A stretch of DNA of 64,000 nucleotides, taken from positions 22,754,260-22,818,259 of the forward strand of contig NC_081409.1 of assembly GCF_030272615.1 (NCBI RefSeq), written 5' to 3'. The translations under genes were made by a program, and so were the position numbers. The DNA is from Cryptomeria japonica. Its lineage: Eukaryota; Streptophyta; Pinopsida; Cupressales; Cupressaceae. The notes beneath the pieces are model-generated. The model made no database searches and was not told the origin of the DNA. It saw only the letters and a list, made by a program, of their open reading frames with translations. Below are positions 10,961 to 22,254 of this stretch, one piece after another (position 1 is the stretch's first letter; every line of letters begins with the position of its first letter).

Positions 10961-11539
10961 GAAGAGCACCAGTAGCCGTCATAGCTAACTTCGCGCACCC
11001 ACAGATCCTAAATGTTACATTGGATTTTGATTTTTTTTAAAGTTGTCTTCATATGCAACTTAACTACTTATAGCTATTGATCTAGCTTCTGGTTAGTAAT
11101 GATGCATGTTGTGGAATCAGTTATGCACACAAAGGTCAAAAAGTACACATTTCAAAGTGTCACCTGATACCTAACTAAAGATGTTCCAGTAATCATCAAC
11201 TCAAAATCGCTAGTACTTATTAACAAATGTCCCAATAGTGGTGCACAAATGTTCCAATAGTGGTACACAAATGGGACAAATGTTCCAGTAGTTGTGCACA
11301 AATGGGCCAATTAATTACAGAAAATGATTGGCTATTGGTACAAAACAAATTTATTAATGGTGTTTTCACTATGACATCTATTGGGGGGTCAACATGACAA
11401 TAAGGTGACGGTTAATGGAACTATGTTATCTATTGGTGCTCTTATTAATGGTGTTTTCACTGTGACATCTATTGGAACTATGTTAATTATTGTCAACATG
11501 ACAATAATTAAATATTAATTTAATTTTTTTTAGTTGTCT
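10961..11539. other. Intergenic, short direct repeats
   Basis: I see no gene here. Short tandem words occur: AATAGTGGTGCACAAATG-like units at about 11222-11310, and a repeated TTAATGGTGTTTTCACT...GACATCTATTGG block at about 11350-11395 and 11445-11480. Confidence 0.5.
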
Positions 11540-12790
11540 ACATATATATTTTACATCATAATACAAAAATGAGAAAGACTAAGGGAAGGAGTAGAGAACC
11601 TCCACTTAGATGCCAACGAGAGATCCTTTAAGATGAAGCCTCCAAAAACTTCAATCACCAATAGTGGTACCATGCCACCCAATGATGTGGAACCATGAAT
11701 TCCACTCCACTCCATTGTGCTAGGATATCGTCACTTGGGCTCAAGACTAACACTCACACAAAATAAGGGAGCATAGCTCACAAACATGCTAATCAATATG
11801 AACAATAATCATAATATCTACACGACATAAAATGAGATAAATCATCAAGGAATATACATCGACAAGCATGATCAACATCAAATACAAAATAGGTCATCAA
11901 GAATGATCAACATCAAATGTGAAACAAGCCATCAAGCATGATCAACAACAAATGCCAACAAGACATCATGCACAATCAACATCAAATGCAAAATAGGTCA
12001 CCAAGCAAGATCAACATTAAATACTAAATAGATCTTCAAATATGGTCAATATAAAATACATAATAGGTTAGGGATGACTTATACAATGAGTGTATATCAA
12101 GATTTGAACTTAAAATAGGAAATAAAAATAAAAACCAAAAGTCCTATTCCAAATCAAGAAATACCTCAAATAAAGTAATTAGAAATGTACATACAATAAA
12201 AATGTGAAAACCAATACCAAATGCAAACCTTAGATATTTTGGATGTGTTCTTGGATGAAATTGAGGTTCTCAAATTGATAGATGTATTTGCAAAATGATC
12301 ATTTGTGTATATGAAAATAAAAAAATGAAGACGTGTATCTATAGAGAGCAAGACAAATGTGAACAATGGATATTCAATCTTAATGGATGATTGAGATGGA
12401 ATGAGATAAAGTTGAGAATCTTATTTGGTTAAGAATAGTCATAGGGGTTACAAATGTGTTAGGATAATTATCTCATATTTTATTTATTAATTTTGAATAA
12501 ATAGGTGTGTATAGGGTAAAAATAGTGATGGTATAATGAAGGGGTTACAAAGGAATCTCAACTAAATACTTAAAATAATGGATATTTTATTTATTTGGTC
12601 ATGGAAAAATGGACAATATTTAAATTTTTAATTAGTTAATAGAAAAGGAATTTATCAAGATAATTATTTTATTAAGGATGGATAATGAAAGGAGAATTTG
12701 AAGGGGGACTAGAAAATGGGAATGTGTTATGATTAGGATGTGACATTGTACTAGGCAATATTAGGAAATGATTAGAAATAGGTGTCTACA
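11540..12790 (-). repeat. Decayed gypsy-type LTR remnant (opens TGTAGACACC)
   Basis: On the minus strand the remnant opens TGTAGACACC at 12790, preceded by a purine-rich stretch, like the LTRs of the Tat element at 29902 and the solo LTR at 22260-23238. It is AT-rich, contains a tandem repeat (11870-12075), and ends in a region resembling 50940-51210 in inverted orientation. The inner boundary is my estimate. No partner LTR was found. Confidence 0.45.
11870..12075. repeat. Tandem repeat, about 35-bp unit, six degenerate copies
   Basis: The unit is close to GATCAACATCAAATGCAAAA followed by TAGGTCATCAAGCAT. Copies start at about 11870, 11905, 11939, 11974, 12009 and 12044. Copies differ at several positions, so the array is old. 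Confidence 0.75.
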
Positions 12791-13417
12791 TTTTGTCTTT
12801 CTTTGAAATGGTATTACAGAATGAATGTTTTAAATAAAGTATATATAAGCACGCAAATGGAAAATCAGAACATGCCCTATGCATTGGGAATGTAGGATAA
12901 ATTTAGGGATGCCTTCTCAAGAGGATAGTTGGGGATGGAGAACATGAGTGTGCTCTTGAAATGGATGGGAGAAGGACTAGATGGGTAGGGACTAGATAGA
13001 GTTGAATAGGGAGATTGAATTGGCTACAAAAAGACAAGGGCGGGGAATATGAATGATCATTAAGATACATGTTAAGAATCTAGATTATCAAACTTGATAT
13101 TTTCTATAGCATATGACAAGATGCATCACGATATGGGAAACCATGATGAGATTGTTTCCATGTGCCACATGATTGACCCAAAGAGAAAAGAAGTCACAAG
13201 AAGGCATTTGAAAGACAATTCCATAATGTATAAGACCATGATGTTGGTTGTTGAAAGATGCCCCAAGAACCAACACAATTGAAAATGCAAATCAAAAGAT
13301 GCTCAAACCATAAAACATATAAAAAGCCTAAGAACAAACAATATTTTTACACTTGTGAAGCTAAAAGCCAAAGATTTATTGATGGTGATGATGATATTAT
13401 TGTTGATATCTCATTAT
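12791..13417. other. No recognisable gene
   Basis: This stretch holds AT-rich sequence with a 62-codon open stretch at 13094-13282 that I do not recognise. I see no domain, start context or repeat support for calling it a gene. Confidence 0.4.
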
Positions 13418-14610
13418 TTTTTTAAGTCTTCCACTTGTGTCACCATCCATTATGCATTTATGTGTGTGTCATGTGTGCCCTCACATGTTGTTATGACACC
13501 TTAAGCATGTATTAGTGTTGTGTGGCTTGGTTAATGCCACTTTTGTATTGTAAAAAAATCAATTTGGTATGTGTTTTATTCTTTATTGTGCTAGGTGTGT
13601 TGCTTGGGGTATTACATCAATTCCCTTGATTGATGGGATTATTTGTCACGCATATCTCATTGATCTCCTTGATTGATAGTAATTAGGTGCCACAAATCCA
13701 TCAACATGATATATTCACTTGATACTTTTTCTCCTACAATAGAGTTAGTTCCTTAGTTTACATATCTCCTCCAAAAAACTTGTTAGCTTGACTTATGCAT
13801 GTCCAAAGTCTATAAATTGTAGTATGTTGCTTTCTTTTATACACCTTGAATACATATAACAAAATATCATTATTCTCAATTTTGTTTTATATATTGAAGT
13901 AAATCCCCTCTTGTTGTTTTAATCTTTATTAAATGTAACAAAACCTATTATTATTATGTGGAATTCAAGAAAGATTTTGAAAAAGTTCCTAGAAGTAAAC
14001 CATGAAGGAAAATTGAGGATCTAGGCATACTAGAACAATATAGAATGGTTGTCCATAGACTTTAGGAGGGTATTTGAGTTATAATTAGAACTTTAGTGGA
14101 CCTTTGAGAACACTTTAGGAATAATATAGGAGTTAAACATGATGCCCATCATGTCCTACCATATTGTTTTAATACATCAATGAATTAGAAGAGAAATCCA
14201 CGAAGAGGGGATGATGTGCATTTGGGAGAGTGTGTAGCAAGAATTCTTTTGTATCCAAAAGATCTCATTTTAATGGTAGGGTTGAATCAAGCTCCAAAAG
14301 ACCACTTAAATACCTTAAAACATTTTTACAACTTTTGGAGGTAGGCATGAAAGTAAACACTAATATGATCAAGATCTTGATCTTCTCCAACCAAAATAAA
14401 AAATAAGCTTTTCTTTCGAAAGAAGTCTCTTAAAAAAAGTAACATTGTACAACCTCTTGAAATAGAATTTGACAATAAGTTTATATTAGAAACACATAAA
14501 TCTTGTCTTATTAAATTCACCCTACATATGATCAATGTCATAAGACTCGCAAAAGAGCAAACATCAATTGAAAAGAAAATGGCCCTACTTAGACTTAACA
14601 ACTATGGTAT
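13418..14610 (+). pseudogene. LINE fragment A (non-LTR reverse transcriptase)
   Basis: About 1.2 kb homologous to 59923-61040. From about 13975 the translation in shifting frames gives non-LTR RT landmarks: FKKDF, KIEDLG, EQYRMVV, the conserved GVK.(G/D)CP block near 14125-14150, and the DLILM block near 14262. The latter corresponds to the position just after the YADD-type active site in relatives. Multiple stops and frame changes show it is dead. A deletion joins the RT to a later part at about 14510, as in fragment C. Confidence 0.65.
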
Positions 14611-17064
14611 GAAACAAATAGATGAAAGCGACCAAAAGTAATAATAATAGGGAAAGAAAATACACTTTTTATTTTCAAAGTATGAAGCATATGATAACAT
14701 TGAGGAAATGAATGGCGTTGATGCTTCCAAACATGTTTTTATTTGTTCAAACATTGGTTTTTTCAAAGCGATGTGCACAATTTTCCGGTACACCTAAATC
14801 TCCATATAGATTACTTCCTGCACTTTCATCATTTGCTTCCCTTCAAAGTCGAAGTTAGTACAAACACATAGTAGTACAGAGCAACCTTGTACTACAAATC
14901 TGTCCCGTTGAAAAATATGCACCGCAATGAGGTCCCCAATTCAGCGATGGCACACTTAAAGCATTATATTATTTTTAAAATGATTTTAGATTGTTTTGTT
15001 TTTCTTTGGAATTGTTTCTTAAAATGAACAATGCATATTTTATATTGAATTATATAAAAATAAAATATGAATGGATTAGAATCACACTTTTAAAAGTTGA
15101 TGTCAGTCTTTAGATAAAAGTGTCATTTCATTATAGAGCTAAAACAATTTTGAAAGAAAAATAAGAGGGTCATAGTTAGAGGGTTTGCTTCATCCATTTA
15201 AGAGATTTTGGTTATTTGAAACAAATTTGCAGTCATATAAGACTATTTTCACATAACTCAAAGAGAAAAATTCATGCAAACAAATATTCAAAATCTGCAT
15301 GTAAAAGAAAAGAGAAATATTCTATCAAGATGACATAAGATATATCTTAAAAAACCTTTAAGAGGTAAAAACACAACCTCCAAACTCATCAATCCTCAAT
15401 GTATTATTCAATACTGAAGATTACAATGCATTTGCATAGTCTCAATGAATGTCTATTAAGCATCAAGCTCTCTACATGCACTCCATATGAATAAGAAAAT
15501 GAGAATCATGTAACCGCACATCCAAATCCATGCTTCCAACTCTCAAATGTTCAACCTACAAGAGATGTTCATGCAAGCCAACTGTAAACAACTACTCATG
15601 TGTTTGCTTTTATAGAAATAAGTTTGCACAAAACCACAAAGTGGTATCACATAAACTATGTGACTAATACCATGAGCTTACAAAATCACTTTCCCCTCTC
15701 ATTTACTTTTTGGTACTAAGTTTTTCCAATATTAAATATTTTTCCAAAGTGCAAACCCACATTAAATATTTATCCTAATGTTACATGCAACACGTAAAGT
15801 GACCTATTTAGTGCACACATCCCTAGATCCCCTAGGTGCACCATAAATAATATTAAATTATATAATAACATTATGCAAGGTGTACAACACACCTTTTCAT
15901 AACATTCTCTCATTTGTTATATACATTACATGTAAGGTATAAAAAGTGAACTCAAACATCAAAGTAACAATTTCTATAGTCAAAATGTATCATTAAGAAA
16001 TCAAAGTGCTCCATGTGCTCCATCAAGATAGTTGCAACAATAATCAAGGTGATTACCATGTCAAACATGAATCTTCTCATCCTCCATCATGGCATTGCAT
16101 AAAATATAATATCCCATCCAAAGAGATGTCACGCTAATTGTCATGTATAAAACCTATCCATGAAGAACATACTCATCCAAGAACTCCCACTGCATAAATA
16201 ATGTCAAATTTAGAAATGAGCAAGCCATCCAAAGATCCATTGATGTAGCATCTCATAGTAGGTGTAACCAATATCATGTAGTACCAAGGAACATTCACAA
16301 AGATATGTAAAAATAAAATCTATTGTAATATAACTCTTACCACTACTCTCCATAACTCTCCCAAGTTCTCAATATTCAACAAAAGAAAGGGATCAAGAAG
16401 CCTCCATGTTGTCACAAAAAAACAATAATAACACATGACCAAAAATATAGTGGTCACCATAGCTCCATGCAAGCTTCAATTCCAATGTCATGTGAACACA
16501 AAAATTCAAGAAGAAGAACAACTTAAAAGAGAGAGTTTGCAAATCAAAACGTGTAACATGTCCTTTTATGAACACCTCTAAATGCTCTAGCTATGATAAG
16601 TATGATCTTGTTCATTAAACCCCAAAAAGAAAAACATTATCCATATCTAACCATAACCAAGATGTAAGTCTATCAAACCAAAGGAAGACAATATTGATTA
16701 ATTTGTTCCCAAACCATGGCAATAAGCCCAAAAAATCCTCTACACTATAATGCCCCATTTTTTATTAGCTTAATTTCATTGAAAAATTACTTATTCCAAC
16801 ATTTTTAGGGGTTAAAGAAAGATATTGAAAAATAATTTATTCAATATTTAACTTTGGACCCATGATGAATTATATTACCAAGATCAATAGAGATCAATTA
16901 AATATTAGATATATTATTTTATTATTATTATGCTCACCAAAATGAGCCATTGGATTCTTCATGAGGTAATTAACAATTTTCAAGATCATGTGGCATCTTA
17001 TTATAATTGATTTAATGACAACTTGCAGGGGGGAGTTACTACCCACTTTTAGTCAAGAATCAAG
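14611..17064. other. No gene recognised; possible LTR edge
   Basis: I see no convincing coding region. On the minus strand a boundary TGTTATGAAAAGG preceded by the purine-rich AAATGAGAGAA lies at 15904, which could be the start of a decayed copia-type LTR running left. I could not define its other end. The rest is AT-rich unassigned sequence. Confidence 0.3.
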
Positions 17065-17524
17065 TGTAGTGTCGCAAATTGTATACCTTAATAATTTCAC
17101 ACTCTATTTGGCACCTACTTTAGTGTGATTTCATCTCAATCTTTTTAAGCCCATTGTGCTATATGCTATCCTATATTTTTTTTGTTAAGCCTACAACTTA
17201 ATCATAATCAAACAAAAAATTTGAGACTAGGTCCTATGTATAAGACCTCAACACATTGTTTCCCCTTTTGAAGGCCCCATTTTTAGTGGACCTAGGTGCC
17301 CAACACCCTAATCCCTCCAAAAGGGGCCTAAATTTTACATATTGTGAGTTTCCACATTCATCATTTGTGATCCAGTCTCAATATTTACATTTGATCATTA
17401 TTTGTTAGCCTACATCTGAAGTAACCTTGTGATCCCTATATAAACAACATCTTCTATCCTTTATAAAGATAGAGAGAGACTACAATTCAATTAAAATATA
17501 GAGAAAACAAGGAGCAACAAGTTG

Positions 17525-17606
17525 CCAACACTTTACATCTACAACAATATTACAAAAAAGCTACCCCAACACTTTACATCTACAACAACATTACAACAAA
17601 GCTACA
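17525..17606. repeat. Two-copy 41-bp tandem repeat in the left LTR or leader of element D
   Basis: The unit starting CCAACACTTTACATCTACAA occurs at 17525 and 17566. Confidence 0.8.
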
Positions 17607-18539
17607 CTCAAATATGGATTCATGTTTATCATTTATGTTATTGTAATAGCACTTGCAAGACTTCAAGGAACATTGCTTTGCCACAATTATTTGAAGATCC
17701 TTGAGAGGGTTTCATATCTAAGGCAATATTGTCATTTCAACATTTCATTATTGATTAGGTCTTTATCCTTGCAAGGGCATGCACTCTTTTCATCATCATA
17801 GTTGCTATGGAGGTGGGAAAACTACCATGGGGCTTGAATTAGGCAAGACCCTATACAACACAACCATTTTCTCTCTTTTTTGTGCGCAAGTCTAGATTTG
17901 ACAATGGAAAAGTTACAAAGTAGAGAAGAAAATGATAGATTACTACAAACTTTGAACTGATGAAAAGCCTTAGACTAGGGTACCCAATGCCCTTATCTTG
18001 CCATTTTGAGCTAGAATTCTAGGAGATAGTGATACAAAACCTCTTGATTGCATTTTTGATTATCTATTTTAGTTCTAGACACCTTCAAACTAGGATGCCT
18101 AGAACCTCTATTTGAGACACTTTGCTCCAAATTTTAGATCTAAGATCCTCTCTATATCCTTGTTCTATATCTGCCTTTCTTCATTTTCCATATGTTGTTT
18201 ACTATTTCATTTAATCATTTTGACATCATTAACCTAGTTCATCTACACACACTTCACTATCTATTTCTTTTGCAATAAAGAAATGAAATCCCAATGCCTA
18301 GCTCTCCTTTTAGAACTATAGTTAGGCCTATTCATTTTCCATTGTTACATTGAGATCAAGATTACATTGATCTCGTTTTGAGGTACCTATCAAATCCCTT
18401 TGTTTCTTTTTGGTGAACTCAACGTGTCTTATACTTGCATATATTTTGATTTAGTTCATGTACCTTGCACATTGTGGTTTGTTTACATTGTTGCCTATAG
18501 TCACTTTGTTAATTAGTTGCATTTTTTAGATTAATTTAG

Positions 18540-19060
18540 TATTACTAAAGCATAAATCCATTGTATTCTCATTTATCTCATAATGACATTCTCAAATATG
18601 TTTTTAGTATGCTTTACTTTATTAAAGCTTTGGTAAATGTTCCATGTTGTACCTTTGGTACTCTTATAAATGGTGATGAGGTGAACCATGCTTATCTCTC
18701 TCCCAAATATTCTCTTATCCATGAGGATATTTTGGTTCAAAGGGCGATATCATTAGCAATTTTCTCAATGATCTCTCTCCTAGAGATGAACCATTAAAGA
18801 TGACATTGATTCTTCTCTCAAAATTTCCTTTCTCATAGGGATACTTTGGTGCAAGAGAAACTATATTAGACATTGACAACCCCTATCCTAGTATATTAAT
18901 GAAGATAGATTCTCACTCCTCTCCTAGAAACTATCTTACTTATCAATATATTTTAGTGCAAGAGGATGCCATTCACTTCCTAAATGACATGTCACCTAAT
19001 ATTGCATTAAGTAAATATGAATCATTGAATGATGAAGACACTTCCTCCCTTCAAAACACT
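18540..19060 (+). pseudogene. Gag-like remnant with degenerate internal repeats
   Basis: I do not recognise a named domain. Three diverged units recur at roughly 106-114 bp spacing near 18726, 18840 and 18946, each translating to something like HEDILVQRAIS, HRDTLVQEK and YQYILVQEDAI. A 78-codon open stretch covers 18561-18797; stops break the rest. By position (after the left LTR, before the G-patch trace) it may be a non-standard gag of element D. It could also be a non-coding repeat. Confidence 0.35.
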
Positions 19061-19299
19061 TGAGATACTCATAAGGACATATTAATGAAATAGAAATACC
19101 TTGCTAACAATACCTCTCATTCGGACATGAATGATGTTAATAAATATTTGCATGAGATTTCAAAAGGATCAATCCTTATTAATCTATTAATTTTTTTTGT
19201 GCTTCACAATATGATTATACAACTGATTTTAGCGATGTTTATGATGTAAGTCCTCCATTAGAGTAGTAAAACAAATCATAATGTTGGTTTTAACATGCT

Positions 19300-19345
19300 C
19301 TATAAGCAAGGATATAATGGACATGGTCTTGGACTTATGAAATAA
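19300..19345 (+). pseudogene. G-patch-like trace in element D
   Basis: Translation gives KQGYNGHGLGLMK followed by a stop, matching the glycine-rich core of a G-patch (GYxGxGLG). The Tat element's polyprotein has a G-patch between protease and RT (36190-36330), so this trace suggests element D derived from a Tat-like autonomous element. Confidence 0.45.
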
Positions 19346-19859
19346 GGAATTTATTTTTCAATGGACCTCACACCTCATTATTATAGAGAAGGTGTAGGAG
19401 TCCCTCTTTCTTAATGCATAATGCTTTTCTTCATCTAGGGAGGACCAAAATTTGTCGAGGCTCTTAAAAGCCCATTTGATTACTATTCCCCCTCTAAAAT
19501 ATTATGAAGCTCGACAAACTGAGCACACAAATTTAATTTTTTGTTCATATAATCTCATGTACATGGCCATACTACTAGTGATTGTAAAGGCTTTAAGAGA
19601 GAAGTTATAAAACTCCATAGTAGCGGTAGCATTAATATGACAAGTGACATTAAAATTATTTTTTATTGTCTCTCACATGATTGAATAAAACTTATCTACT
19701 ATGTTTCTCCTCATTGTGTGACATTAGTAGCTCACCTTTTGGGGGCTCACTTTCATCCATGGAGGTAAATATTTTGAGGAATCATACTTGGAGAGTAGCA
19801 TAATAGTCCATGGTGTAGTTATACTTTCTTATACAGTAGGGGCCAAGGATAATTGCTAA

Positions 19860-20190
19860 CTTGAAGTGTATCCTTCATCGAGGATCTCCCCTCTATGCTA
19901 TAGTGGAAGTGGGTATCCCTGGTAAGAATATCCTTCCCCTCTTATTTATTACACTTGTTCTTTTATGAGGATATCCTCTCTTTGTGAAGGTATATATCCT
20001 TATACACTGATCCTCTTCCCCCTCCTCTTTGTTTTGAAGTGTTTATCCTTGATAAAGATCCCCTTACTCTTGTTGAAAGATGTATCCTTTACGAAGGTCT
20101 CTTTCTTTCTTGGAGGTTTGTACCCTTTAGAAGGATCTCTTCTTTGCTTGGACACATTCATCCTTGTTAGGAATATCTCCTTGATGTTGA
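19860..20190. repeat. Degenerate tandem repeat of the TATCCTT..GAAGGATCTC type
   Basis: About seven copies of a roughly 45-55 bp unit, each containing GTATCCTT(T/G)A(C/T)GA and then GATCTC or a variant, such as near 19868, 19910, 20041, 20085 and 20128. I see no coding role. Confidence 0.55.
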
Positions 20191-20394
20191 AGTTGTGTAT
20201 TTTCGATATGCATCACTCTCTTTTATCCTTAATAAATCAATGTAGAAATTTGCTAACATCTTAAGGGGGCATATGGCCCCCTATTTTATTTTTTTTCATT
20301 AATGTGCCACCTGAGTGGTGGTGTTGTATTGTATAATTCCCCTTGAGATGTGGTTATGAATCTATCTCTACCAACTTTAATATTATATGACTTT

Positions 20395-20790
20395 TTCTTG
20401 ATCATCTAGTATAGCATGGCTCCCTAGTTTGATCCTTATTATTTTCCCTAAGGTGTTGATAGTCTATGAGTCGCCCAACATAATATAACTTGTTGGCCAG
20501 AGGCATCTATATGGCTCATCCTAATCATCTAGTACAACATGGTTTGCTATGTTGATCCTTGTTGTTGTTTATGCTCATTGAGGCATTGTTCATCTAGTAT
20601 AGTGTGGCTTGCTAGCTTGATCCTTGTTGTTCTTTACAATCCCAGAGGAATTGGTCATCTAGTATAGTGTGGCATGCTAGTTTAATCATTATTTTTTTAA
20701 TGCTCCCTAAGGCATTAATCACCCAGTATAGTGTGGCTTCCTAGTTTGATTATTTTGTTGCATCACATGGATCAAACAATAAAACCCAAC
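20395..20790. repeat. 64-bp tandem repeat field in element D
   Basis: Units start with TCATCTAGTATAGTGTGGCT and continue with a GCTAGCTTGATCCTTGTTG-type part. Copies begin at about 20399, 20524, 20588, 20651 and 20716, that is 63-65 bp apart apart from the first interval. The field is repeated to the right at about 22150-22254 plus 23239-23480. Confidence 0.75.
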
Positions 20791-21445
20791 TTGTTGGTGA
20801 GTGGAATTTATGTTTTGTGCATGAATCACCCAACATAACACAACTTGTTGGTTGATGGGATTTTTGTAGCCTAAAATGTTTGTAGACCGCTAGCATAACA
20901 CAACTTGCTAGTTAATGGACCATATAATCTCATCTTAATGGTTTAGTCTCTTATCTCTTTCTAGAAGTCTACTTGTGTGTTTGCAATAGCATTCTACGGA
21001 TGATACTTTGTGGTTCAGAAAAACTTTATGTTAACATCTCTTCAACTAGTTGACTTGGAGCTTTTTTTTGTCTTAATACTAATATTTTTGGTGTTCTTTT
21101 CTTTTTCTTTATTTTCTTTGTTTGTTTTCAGTGTGTCTTGTTTTATGCTTTCTTTTTCTTTGTGTATCTTGTCTGATCTTAATAATTGTATTATAATTTT
21201 AAGTGTTCTTGTCTGAGTTAATAACATCTTAGGCTTGGGGGCTTTCCATCCCCCAACTTAGTGTCATCCTATCCCTAGTGTGCCTAAATCTCTTAGCTAG
21301 TATATTCCTTTATCACAAGTATGATTATAAGTTCATAATACCACTAAAGTTGGGGCTAAACGTAGTGTCATAAATTGTATATCTTAACAATTTTACACTC
21401 TATTTGGTATATACTTTTGTGTGATTTTCCATAGATTATTTTAAG

Positions 21446-21829
21446 CCCATTGTTGCAAGGTGTGCGCCCTTAGTCTCCCTATGTTGTGAACCGCAACACT
21501 CGAGTTTGTGACATGGCTTAACCACCTCCTGTGAATTCTATAAGTCTAGTGGTTGTATCGGGCATTAATAGGTCAATCTTTTGGTGCAACAACAACCGCA
21601 CTTGTAACAAGTGGTATCAGAGCTTGGTCACAGATTCAAACCCCTCGCTTGCATTGGGGGGGGATTTTTGCAAGGTGTGCACCCTTGGTCTCGTTGTGTT
21701 GTGCAACACAGTGCTCAGGTTTGTGACATGGCTTAACTACCTCCTGTGGATTCTATAAGTCTAGTGGTTGTATCGGGCATTAATAGGTCAATCTTTTGGT
21801 GCGATGACAACTACACTTGTAACACCCAT
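21446..21829 (+). mobile_element. TRIM element (374 bp) with target duplication CCCAT
   Basis: This is a miniature LTR retrotransposon. LTR1 is 21451-21609 and LTR2 is 21666-21824, both 159 bp and closely similar. LTR1 is followed two bases later by TGGTATCAGAGC (21612-21623). A G-rich tract (about 21655-21665) precedes LTR2. The internal part is only 56 bp and has no coding capacity. The 5-bp flanks CCCAT (21446-21450) and CCCAT (21825-21829) match. The uninterrupted sequence survives in the left LTR of element D near 17131, which confirms the insertion. The element ends in ..AACA. I considered a Cassandra identity, but see no clear 5S-rRNA-like core in the LTR. Confidence 0.9.
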
Positions 21830-21953
21830 TTGTTCTCTATGCTACCCTATCTTTTTATTGTTAATTATAGAACTTAATCATAATCAAATGTAAAATCTAA
21901 GACTAGATCCTATGTTTAGGGCCTCAACACATTGTTTCCCCTTTTGATACGGA

Positions 21954-22254
21954 TCGCTCTACTTTATCCTAAGGATATCAACATAGAAATATGATAACAT
22001 ATTAAGGGGGGATATGACCTTCTTGTTTCTTTTATTTTAAATGATGTGTCCCTTGAGTGGTGTTGTTGTGTTGCAAAATTGCCTCTTAAGCATGGTTATG
22101 AATCTATCTCTAGCAACTTTTATAGTATATGACTTTTACTTGATCATTTAGTATAACATGGTTTGCTAGTTTGATCCTTATTACACTCCTTGAGGCATTG
22201 ATGGGCTATGAATCACCCAACATTATATAGCTTGCTAGCCAATGGAATCCATAT
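21954..22254. repeat. Duplicate of element D internal segment (left part)
   Basis: Homologous to about 20220-20510, including ATGGTTATGAATCTATCTCT and the start of the 64-bp field. It continues at 23239 after an inserted solo LTR. Confidence 0.75.

Larger units (their letters stand above)
17065..21953 (+). mobile_element. Element D: decayed non-autonomous Ty3/gypsy-like element
   Basis: The same sequence (TGTAGTGTCGCAAATTGTAT and onward) occurs at 17065-17263 and again at 21361-21450 plus 21830-21953, after removing a small inserted element. I read these as 5' and 3' LTR portions. A purine-rich stretch precedes the right copy (about 21336-21360). No RT or integrase was found between them. 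Internal contents are gag-like repeats near 18560-19060, a G-patch trace near 19300-19345, and two tandem repeat fields. The right LTR is truncated at about 21953, where a duplicated internal segment begins. No target duplication could be identified. Confidence 0.55.

Noticed and set aside
11540-12075. CRISPR-like array
   Set aside because: The 35-bp units are contiguous degenerate tandem repeats without unique spacers, in a plant context.
13094-13282. A 62-codon open stretch as a small host gene
   Set aside because: No start context, homology or conservation visible; it lies in decayed repeats and has an equally long antisense stretch.
21601-21670. Host tRNA-Met gene at TGGTATCAGAGC
   Set aside because: The sequence is only the primer-site complement within a TRIM; no cloverleaf can be drawn around it.
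21451-21824. Cassandra-type TRIM with 5S rRNA core
   Set aside because: I could not find the 5S internal promoter boxes in the 159-bp LTR; only short chance matches such as CCTCCTG.
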